This document shows, one piece after another, positions 56,476-64,000 of a stretch of 64,000 bases of DNA. The position numbers and the translations under genes were made by a program. The DNA lies in contig NC_047071.1 of the NCBI RefSeq assembly GCF_902459465.1, positions 8,512,098 to 8,576,097 on the forward strand, in the 5' to 3' direction. Under the pieces are notes generated by a model, which made no database searches, was not told where the DNA came from, and saw nothing but the letters and a program-made list of their open reading frames with translations. How positions within the stretch are numbered: position 1 is the first letter of the stretch; the number at the start of each line of letters is the position of its first letter. The DNA is from Asterias rubens (Eukaryota > Echinodermata > Asteroidea > Forcipulatida > Asteriidae).

Positions 56476-57480
56476 ATGCTAGGAGTCCACTGGGCCAGCG
56501 CCAGTTGGTGCCAGTTTGCGCCAATGCAATTTACTATGGCGCCTAGTGTCGCCAATAAAGTGCCTAGTGGCGTGTAGTGGCTCAAACTGCCTCCCAACTG
56601 GCTCGTGGTGGCCCGTAACGGCACCAAATTTGAATGTGGCGGCAAGAAAATTTCAAAATGTTAGAAATTTTCGTCGCGCCACTTGCATCGAGCAATCAAC
56701 GCCAAGTGTCCGCCAAGTGGCACCAAATGGCGCGAACATATCGCCCTTTGGCGCAAACAATCCGCCTATTGGAATCCACTAGAATGTTGCGCCAATGAGA
56801 TTTCACGCTACATGGCGCCACTTGGCGCCACTACGCGCCAAATAATTCCAACAGAGGCGGATAGCCCGCCAAAGCGCGCCAAATGGCTACCGATTGGTGA
56901 ATACTTCGCGCCAAATGCCACCTGGTTGCCCGCCATTCGGCGCAACTTGCCGCCTATAATAGCAGGTCGGCATCGCAGGACTTTCTCACACAGCTTTCAA
57001 GATTCGACTCGACAACACCTCCACGCAGTTTTTCCATCACAATTTCTTCAAGATTTCACACAATTTTCAACGAAGATGCAGCTGAGGAGGGTCTGAACCA
57101 GGTAGCCGATGGCCGGTATTTATATAGTCGGCAAGTAGCGCCAAGCGGCGGCAAATTCAAACCAATTTGGCGACCTTTGGCACAAACTAATCACCAAGTG
57201 GCGCAAAATAGCCGTCTATTGGCGCGAATGGCGCCAACAGGGTGAATTTTTGCATCAAATGGCCGTGTAATGGCGCGAACTTGCGCGAACTGGCGCAAAC
57301 TGGCGCAACATTTTGGAGCAAGCCGGGTGGCATTTGGCGCACGCCATATGGCACACAGTTTATTCCACTTGGCGACACATGCCGAGCGGACATTAATTCG
57401 GCACCACAGCGAGCCACTACGCGCCAATCACATAATCTTTGGCGCGAACTGGCACCAACTGGCCCAGTGGACTCCTAGCA
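56476..57480. mobile_element. 1-kb inverted-repeat element packed with GGCGC/GCCA motifs
   Basis: Ends TGCTAGGAGTCCACTGGGCC and GGCCCAGTGGACTCCTAGCA are perfect inverted repeats. Pairing continues as AGCGCCAGTTGGTGCCAGTT / AACTGGCACCAACTGG. Between them, TGGCGC, GCGCCA, TGGCACC and GCCAA motifs occur roughly every 15-30 bp throughout, on both strands. Frames up to about 137 codons are open but have no recognisable domain. No matching target duplication was found. It resembles no class I can name. Confidence 0.75.
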
Positions 57481-57482
57481 AT

Positions 57483-57622
57483 AGGCCGAGTTATAGTCGG
57501 TCGCGCGGTGGTCTGGCGATGGAAATCTTGACGCGCGATCATAAAAATACACGGTTTTTAGGCCACCATCTCAGGATTGCTCGCAAGATTTCCCTCGCGC
57601 GACCGACTATAAACCGGCCTTT
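57483..57622. mobile_element. Foldback element adjoining the GGCGC element
   Basis: AGGCCGAGTTATAGTCGGTC and GACCGACTATAAACCGGCCT are inverted ends. GCGCG, GGAAATCTTG and GCGCGAT pair with ATTGCTCGC and CAAGATTTCC. It abuts the preceding element with two bases between. A partial relative is at 28869-28943. Confidence 0.75.
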
Positions 57623-59499
57623 AGTGAGAGACAAGGACGATACTTGTTTCATCACCGCAAATACTTTTAAATTGCATTAATCTTTTTTTAAACACAGCAC
57701 ATCTTCTTAAAATCATAAACGTAAAAAAAAATATATATAAGCCTGAATAAGAATCAGATGCTATGGAAACGTTCACAAGGTAGAGGGTGCACATTCCTTC
57801 GTGTATTTTATGAAGTGATTTTAGATTCGGTGCTAGTTTCTCTTTTGCTGATCTTTGAAACATGTTAAAACCTGCACTACTCTTTAAAGACACTGCATAC
57901 TATTATTAAATACTCTAAATAATTGTTAGCATACAAAATTACTTTGTAACGAGTAAAAAAGAGATGTTTGAAGTATAAAACATTGCGAGAAACGGCTCCC
58001 TCGGAAGTAACGTAGTTTTTGTTTTAAAGAAGTAAGTTCTCACTGTAATATTTGAACTAAATTAGAGACCTCAGCTAAGGTCTCGAAAGGCGTATGAAAG
58101 CACACAAGTTGTGTGACAAGGGTGTTTTTTCTGCAATTATGCTCTCGCAACTTCGACGACCATTTGAGTAAAAATTGTCATCTTTCATCTCTGATCTTTG
58201 ACATGTATTATACCAAAAGTTGCAGGTGCTTTTAAAGCAATGAACTGTATAGATGCCAACAATTATATGTTTTGTACATAGTGAAAGATTTAAAATATTT
58301 ACACACAAAATCGTTATGTTTAGATAGTGTGCAAGAATAGTTTATCAAACAGAAATGTTTTTTTTATAGGCCTTTTATATGGTTATATATAATATATAAC
58401 TAAACTACTTTAACTTTTTGTTTCGATTCTAAACTTATGTCCAACATCAACAATTATCAGGTGTTTTCGTGATGCGACCTCCCAATTTAAAAAGGTGTGA
58501 AACGTGAAACGTCTTGCACCATTACTTGCGCGTAATGCATCTAAACGTATCTGAAAACAACCGGTTATAAACGGCTCCAGCTCGTCTTTATCAACCGTTA
58601 AAAACCCCCATGTGACGAGCTCTCCACCAATAGGAATAGCGAAACTGTCTGAGGTATTTATGAATAATATATTGTGGCTGTTTATGTTATAAACATGTTG
58701 TGTCCAACGTTCAATTAAACCCACTTCCATTTGCCTCTTTTTGCATTATTGTTTAAAAGTTTTTGAAACAATGAAACGAGTGTATCAGTGAAAAAGAAGA
58801 ACAATTAATTTATGAGTTAAACGTTTAAAAGCTTTTTTAAATTACAGCAGAAAATCAATTGTAAAAATAAAAATTTGTCTGCGTATCATATTCATAAATG
58901 ATAAAACATTGTGGAAGTACATTCTTTCTAAAATACCATAAAGGCCTGAACAATTTAATACTTAAACATTGTTTACTTTCAGGACGTCTTTTTGCAGTAA
59001 ACTCTTATTCAAAACTTTGATACGATTCTGTTCTTGCCGATTCAGCTGTTTTGTTTGAGATTCCAGTGCCGGTGTCGCAAGGAACTCTGTCCGCCGGAAA
59101 TTCTGTCCCCCGTCGTATAGAAAAAACGTGGGCTGAAAGAGGATGATTCAAAAGAGGGCTATCAGATTAAGTTTGTGCATAGTTTACCCATAGATATAGA
59201 ATTATATTCTATATCTGTGAGTTTAACATAAATGAGTGAGCGAATCTCCGGGGGACAAAATCTCCTGGCACAACCGTTATTAAGACGATGATCTCGTTGA
59301 TAAAGATGCTCATGATTTTTTTCTGTTAAAAAAGTATACTTTACTATACTGTACTATACTATACTACAAAGGCATTTACAAAGCGCTCTTACAAAAAAAT
59401 GTATCACAGTGCTTTACAATTGTGCTGGTGATCAATATCGATGATGAAGACACCGGTAATGAAACGGTAATGTTGGGTAACAGAGGAGTTTCGACGATT
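57623..59499. other. Gene-free stretch with one MITE and one dispersed repeat
   Basis: Apart from the B element at 57884 and a repeat at about 58590-58690 shared with 6390-6480, no exon is recognised. The 106-codon minus-strand frame (58410-58730) overlaps that repeat and is not called. Confidence 0.45.
57884..58235. mobile_element. Family B MITE, diverged
   Basis: TTAA-AGACACTGCATACTATT at the left and TTGCAGGTGCT-TTAA at the right; GAGACCTCAGCTAAGGTCTCG forms the central palindrome. More diverged than its siblings, so probably older. Confidence 0.75.
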
Positions 59500-60030
59500 T
59501 AGATGCTTGTGATGCTGTCGACCTATAGATGCTTGTGATGCTGTCGACATAAAATGCTTGTGATGATGTCGACCTACAGATGCTTGTGATGATGATTGTG
59601 ATGCTGGCGTCATTTGATTGATGCTGTCGACCTAAGATGCTTGTGATGCTGTCGACTTAAAATGCTTGTGCTTGCTCTCAACATAATATGCTTGTGATAC
59701 TGTCGACATAAGATGCTTGTGATGCTGTCGACCTTAGATGCTTGTGATGCTGTCAACCTAAGATGCTTGTAATGATGTCGACGTAAGATTCTCGTGATGC
59801 TGTCGTCTTAAGATGCTTGTGGTGATGTCGACGTAAGATTCTCGTGATGCTGTCGTCTTAAGATGCTTGTGATGCTGTCGATTTGAGACGCATGTGAAAC
59901 TGTCAGACTTTAAGGTGCTTGTAAAACTGTCAGACTTAAGATGCCTGTGATGCTGTCGACTTTAAGATGTGTGTGATACTGTCAACGGTTAGATGTTCGT
60001 GATGCTGTCGACGATTAAGATGCTTGTGAT
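59500..60030. repeat. ~24-bp tandem repeat, 3' of receptor 3
   Basis: About 20 imperfect copies of TAAGATGCTTGTGATGCTGTC plus GAC. The GTCGAC palindrome is kept in most units. A 48-bp higher-order pair is visible at about 59775-59870 (GTAAGATTCTCGTGATGCTG twice). It ends about 290 bp from the receptor 3 stop. Confidence 0.92.
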
Positions 60031-60318
60031 ATTTCTGATAAAAACAAATACACTGACACTGGTGATTATATCAATGATTGAGATGCTGTTATTGAAAATG
60101 GTAGTATTGGTGCCGACGATGGTTATAAACGGTGATCTATTGGTGATGCAACGTGGTACTCTCGTGGTGTCGATGAATGAAGTCGGCATGGTTGTGGTAG
60201 TGTTGAGGTTGCTACTTATCACAATCCCAGGGCAGATTGTTAATTGTTTCTGGTTTTTAAGGTGGTCTATTGGTGTCGATCGAAGATGGTAATGGTGTCA
60301 TTGCTGTTGATTGAGACT

Positions 60319-61443
60319 TTATTCATTCTTACGCAATGACAGCAAGAATTTCAGTAAATCTGAAGGTTCTTGTATTTCAGAGTAACGACACGTAATTATC
60401 TTCCACAGTACGACTTGGAACTGTGGGTGGTTGACGGCGTAGATGATCGGGTTTACGCAGCTGTTAAAAGTAGCAATGGTACCTGCGTACAGAACAAACC
60501 AACGACTAGATGGTATAGAGTGAGAGATGAAGTAAGGAGACAACAACAATGTGAAGATGCAAAACACAAGGAAGAGGTTCTTGGTGATAACTAGTTGCTG
60601 ACGGCTGATGGCCTGCCTGGCTTTCCTGGAGACATGCTCAGCATTAGTCACTGAAGACTCCACAGTGGCAACAGTGAACTTGGTGGACGTTTTACCATCC
60701 AAACCAACCGCTGTGGAGATTGGCTGACTATTATTGTCAGATCTGCTCTTTTTCTGTTTCCTGAAGTGTCGTTTGAGATGGATGTAGATAGCCGTGTAGC
60801 AACAGATGATGATGAGCATTGGGATTGGTAAAAACCCCAAAGATTGTGCCAGGTTGTATTCAGAGCCTCTAAGCTGATCATCTTTGTCAGTACACGTATG
60901 GTCATGTGGATCATACCCAATCGCACCTATGCCAAGAAGCAGCGGTAGGAAAAACACAACACACGGGATAACCCAAGTCAATGCGATCATGACGGCTACT
61001 TTACGCGGGGTGTACCACCAACTGTAGGTGTTCATGGTTTGAGTGATGAGGACCATGCGATTCAAAGCTATGGAGGCCAACGAGTAGATACTTGCACCGA
61101 TACCTGTGTAAACCTGAACGGCGGCGATGACACACAGAACCTCTGACTCCAAAGGCCAGCTTTCGTGGCTCAGCAAAGCTACGCAATTCCACGGGTAGGA
61201 GAGACTGGTCCAGAAATCAGCCACGCTGAGGTTGACCACGAAGGCGTTGGTCACGGTGCGGAGTTTCTTGGACAGAATGACGGACCAGATGACGAGACTG
61301 TTACCTACGAGGCCCACAATGGCCACCAAGATTTCAATGCAGGCTATAAAGATGCGAATCTTGTAGGAAATAGGTGACGTGTTGACAGGTGCCCCCGTGG
61401 TATCATTGAATTGGGTCAGAGAGTCTTCGTCCTTGTTGTTCAT
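60319..61443 (-). CDS. Rhodopsin-class GPCR, receptor 3
   Basis: Intronless, 374 residues from the ATG at 61443. Glycosylation sites Asn13 and Asn21. TM1 GNSLV (Asn48), TM2 NLSVAD (Asp76), Cys104, NRM (128-130), TM4 ALTWVIPCVV, ECL2 Cys in HTCTDKDD, TM6 FCIFTLLLSPYF (no CWxP), TM7 NPIIY (331-335), TCRY and the shared C-terminus EPSDLLKFLLSLRKNE. It is closer to receptor 2 than to receptor 1: the MNN(K/M)DEDSL start, the 5' flank (TCACACA, GGTATTGGTGT) and about 80 bp of 3' flank also match receptor 2. The stop codon again lies in GAATAAAG. Probably coupled to Gi-type signalling if it behaves like melatonin/Tre1 relatives, but that is inference only. Confidence 0.94.
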   Translation of the reverse strand: MNNKDEDSLTQFNDTTGAPVNTSPISYKIRIFIACIEILVAIVGLVGNSLVIWSVILSKKLRTVTNAFVVNLSVADFWTSLSYPWNCVALLSHESWPLESEVLCVIAAVQVYTGIGASIYSLASIALNRMVLITQTMNTYSWWYTPRKVAVMIALTWVIPCVVFFLPLLLGIGAIGYDPHDHTCTDKDDQLRGSEYNLAQSLGFLPIPMLIIICCYTAIYIHLKRHFRKQKKSRSDNNSQPISTAVGLDGKTSTKFTVATVESSVTNAEHVSRKARQAISRQQLVITKNLFLVFCIFTLLLSPYFISHSIPSSRWFVLYAGTIATFNSCVNPIIYAVNHPQFQVVLWKIITCRYSEIQEPSDLLKFLLSLRKNE

Positions 61444-61735
61444 TATACCGACAACACAGTGCGTTTGACACCAATACCGGGCTGTGTGAATTATTTCACT
61501 GGCTAATTACTGACAACTTTGTTGGGAATGAAAGGAAAAGTTCGACTTTATGGCATGAAAGAAAACAAATAAGAAAGTTGCATAAGTCACTAGAACACCG
61601 TTTTGCGCACTTCCAATTCATATCAACATATAATGATGCACAGCCGATCGTCGTTTGATTCTAAATATCACGGAAGCATCACAATAGCTTGAATTATTTG
61701 ACACTTTCAAGTTTCGTTCTCGATCTAGTGCTGCA

Positions 61736-62132
61736 TCAAAAGGCAGTGGACACTATTGGTAATTACTCGAAATAGTTGTTAGCATAACAACTTACTTGAT
61801 AAGCATAGGAGAGCTGTTGGTAGTATAAACCATTGTGAGAAACGACTCCCTCTGAAGTAACGTAGTTTTTGAGAAAGAAGTAATTTTCCAATGAAAGATT
61901 TGAATTTGATGTCGAGACCTCAGAACTAGATTTTGAGGTCTCGAAATCAAGCATCTGAAAGCACACAACTTCGTGTGACAAGGGTTGTTCTTTCTTCCAT
62001 TATTATCTCGCAACTCCGACGACCAATTGAGTTAAAACTTTCACGGGTTTGTTATTTTGTGCATATGTCGATATACACCAAGTGAGAAGACTGGTCTTTG
62101 ACAATATTACCAATTGTGCTCAGTGTCTTCAA
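61736..62132. mobile_element. Family B MITE upstream of receptor 3
   Basis: TCAA-AAGGCAGTGGACACTA at the left (TTAA mutated to TCAA) and GCTCAGTGTCT-TCAA at the right, with core TCGAGACCTCAGAACTAG / TTTGAGGTCTCGAAATC. It begins about 290 bp upstream of the receptor start. Confidence 0.88.
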
Positions 62133-62326
62133 TATTGTTTTCACTGCATAATATGAACAAACAAAACGACCATGATACAAAGTGAAGCCTTCGTTATTGT
62201 ACTCACTATTCGTTCATTCACTCTGTTTTATTGTCACACATATACTGTGAAACTCACTTAGGTTTGCGAATATAAAAAAACATTAAAAGTACAAAAATAC
62301 ACAAAAACCATGAAGGCTACATAATA

Positions 62327-62698
62327 TTAAAGCCATTGGACACTTTCGGGAAACAGTATTGTCCAAAGGCCCACACTTCGTGTATCGCAACTTCTATATA
62401 AAATAACTAACCTGTGAAAATTTAGGCTCAATCAGTCAACGGAGTCGGGAGAAAATAACGGGAAAACCCACCCTTGTTTCCGCACGTTTCGCCGTGTCAT
62501 GACATGTGTTTAAAATAAATCCGTAATTCTCGATATAGAGAATTGATAATTGTTTTAGTGTTTTCTCAAAAAGTAAAGCATTTCATGGAATAATATTTCC
62601 AGATAAGTCTTTCACCATTACCTTCTGTAAACCCTGTAAGTTATTTGTAAATCTGTGAACTCTTTTGTTTCTGTTCCGAAAGTGTATAATGGCTTTAA
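62327..62698. mobile_element. Foldback MITE, family A, copy 7
   Basis: TTAA-AGCCATTGGACACTTTCGG at the left and CCGAAAGTGTATAATGGCT-TTAA at the right; full body. Its right TTAA is also the left TTAA of the next element. Confidence 0.92.
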
Positions 62699-63078
62699 AG
62701 GAACGTCGCAAAATTGGTAAGAAACAAAAATCGTGAAGATCACAGATATACATAAAACTTACATGGTCTAATGATGATGATAGCAGAAACATCCCTTGAA
62801 ATATTTCTGTCTGAAACTTCAAATTTGGTTAGAAAAACATAATGTAATTTCGCGTTTGAAGTTTATCGCTCAGTGAGCGTTTTATTCATTTTTGTTTTAG
62901 CGTCGATGCAATGCAAATTTGTAATCGGTTTTTCACTATTCTCTCGTAACCCAGATGGCCGATCGATCTTGAACTTCTACAGGTTTGTCAGTTTATGTAA
63001 TTATGGTGGATTGCATAAAGTGCTTAGACTGCCAGCAACTGTTTTGCTAGGAAAACAAATTCTGTAATGTTCCTTTAA
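62695..63078. mobile_element. TTAA foldback element, family M, sharing a TTAA with family A copy 7
   Basis: TTAA-AGGAACGTCGCAAAATTGG at the left and CAAATTCTGTAATGTTCCT-TTAA at the right are imperfect inverted ends (AGGAACRTYRCARAATT). The body is unrelated to A or B but has the same kind of words (TCTACAGGTTTGTCAGTTTA). 384 bp, no coding potential. Confidence 0.7.
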
Positions 63079-63183
63079 ATAGACATACCGCAAGTTATGA
63101 AGAGATACGGTGCACAAAAGTAAAACAAACTGCAAACCCCTGAAATGTAGCTGTCATGGTGGTATCCCACTGTGCAGCGCAGG

Positions 63184-63216
63184 TGGGGGGGGGGGGGGGG
63201 GGGGGGGCGGGGGGTG
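63184..63216. repeat. Poly-G tract
   Basis: A run of about 30 G with a single C, a likely G-quadruplex former. It lies immediately before the family E element at 63224. Length in the assembly may be unreliable. Confidence 0.8.
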
Positions 63217-63223
63217 ACTTAGT

Positions 63224-63394
63224 AGACTTGATTCAAGTCCCAATCCCGTGAGAGTCCTTTTATTTTCAGTCCCATCGCCTAACATCAGAAAACTCCCCAA
63301 CCTGTGCTGCGCCGTGGGGTTCCACCACAACAACTACATTTTGACGGCGGATATTATTAGGGACTACGGGATTACGGGACTTGAGTCAAGTCTA
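63224..63394. mobile_element. Foldback element, family E, copy 2
   Basis: TAGACTTGATTCAAGTCCC and GGGACTTGAGTCAAGTCTA are inverted ends, continuing as CCCGTGA / TACGGGAT. Shares CAGTCCCATCGCCTAAC and TTTTGACGGCGGAT with 46210-46373 in opposite orientation. Confidence 0.8.
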
Positions 63395-63895
63395 TGTACT
63401 CGGCGGCCTTTGAGTCGAGTCCCCTTTGGCCCAAAGGATTGTTCCGGTACGAAATCTGTATTGAAAATGAAAGCATCAACTGTTGATGGTACATTAAATT
63501 TTCATACCCACTTCAGCAAACAAAGTTAATATCAATCTTTTGATAACCAAACCTATCACTCAAAAGTACTCTGAAGTATTAACCGATAATATTTTGTATG
63601 GAAAAATGTAAAAGAATATGAAGTGCTTGTAGACTCGCTAGTTTCGCTCCTGTCAATCCTTTGAACCCGTTAAAAATAGCCATTTCATCTCCTCGACAAT
63701 CGTATAAAAGCAGTGAACAATAGATGCCAGTTATGTGTGGTACATTTATTTTAGTACAGTATCAAATGCGTTCATGAGGCGATCTCCTATAATCTAAAGG
63801 GAGTGCACAACATTTTGTATTATAGATAGTATAAAATGTTTATACATTTACTTTTAAGTACACGGTTTAAAGATGCTTAGGTTGGAAAACTTTCC
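63395..63895. other. Gene-free stretch
   Basis: Nothing recognised. Confidence 0.4.
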
Positions 63896-64000
63896 TTAAA
63901 GACACTGGTCACCTTTGGTAACACTGTCAAAGACCTATGCATAAAATATATCTGCGAAAGTGTTAAAGGCAGTGGACACTATTGGTTATTACTCAAAATA
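63896..64000. mobile_element. Two family B pieces at the window edge
   Basis: A fragment starting TTAA-AGACACTGGTCACC (63896) breaks off after TATCTGCGAAAGTG. A fresh left end TTAA-AGGCAGTGGACACTAT (63963) follows and runs off the window. As at 41830, one B element starts inside another. Confidence 0.8.

Noticed and set aside
56683-57096. 137-codon frame (and 57270-57680, 136 codons)
   Set aside because: Frames opened by the GGCGC-rich element; no domain and no coding context.
58410-58730. 106-codon minus-strand frame
   Set aside because: Overlaps a dispersed repeat shared with 6390-6480.
59500-60030. CRISPR array
   Set aside because: Units are contiguous imperfect tandem copies without unique spacers, in an animal genome.

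Overview
This is a eukaryotic, metazoan window. It has long AT-rich non-coding stretches, GT-AG spliced exons, tRNA-derived SINE-like repeats, a decayed LINE and very many short inverted-repeat transposons. The words TACATGTA and TAGGCCTA are frequent, and the dispersed repeat families resemble those I associate with echinoderms, probably a sea star. That assignment is inference from repeat style and protein similarity; no species marker is visible.

Six protein-coding loci can be supported. (1) Minus strand, 20385-20529: a first coding exon that looks like the N-terminus of a MAP1/futsch microtubule-associated protein; the rest of the gene would lie at lower coordinates and I did not find it. 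(2) Plus strand, 23113?-28225: ANAPC11, the RING subunit of the anaphase-promoting complex. Two of its exons are clear and the first is a candidate; an intron carries a LINE fragment and a foldback transposon. (3) Minus strand, about 30924-35695: a protein-kinase gene whose last exon codes for a long Ala/Thr/Ser-rich repeat followed by a kinase domain. Two small upstream exons join in frame. (4-6) Three intronless rhodopsin-class receptors at 49653-50759 (-), 53320-54438 (+) and 60319-61443 (-). They are recent paralogues with NRM/NRT in place of DRY and no toggle tryptophan.

The rest is mostly repeats. At least six foldback families share the same outer architecture, TTAA-AG...CT-TTAA. One of them (15288-15870 and 54884-55491) carries the start of a THAP zinc finger, which points to Kolobok-like TTAA-specific transposons. 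Other items are two nested Mutator-like elements with 11-bp and 9-bp target duplications (46441-47119), a 1.4-kb GC-rich 30-bp minisatellite open in several frames on both strands (44398-45790), and a 1-kb inverted-repeat element packed with GGCGC/GCCA motifs (56476-57480). There are also tandem repeats at 30310-30790, 54475-54860 and 59500-60030, a 115-bp direct duplication at 17214, and several near-perfect hairpins.

Layout: 1-20 kb repeats with no confident gene; 20-28 kb a divergent MAP1-like/ANAPC11 pair; 28-36 kb SINE, tandem repeat and kinase gene; 36-48 kb repeats and minisatellite; 48-62 kb receptor cluster with flanking tandem repeats; 62-64 kb transposon-rich end.
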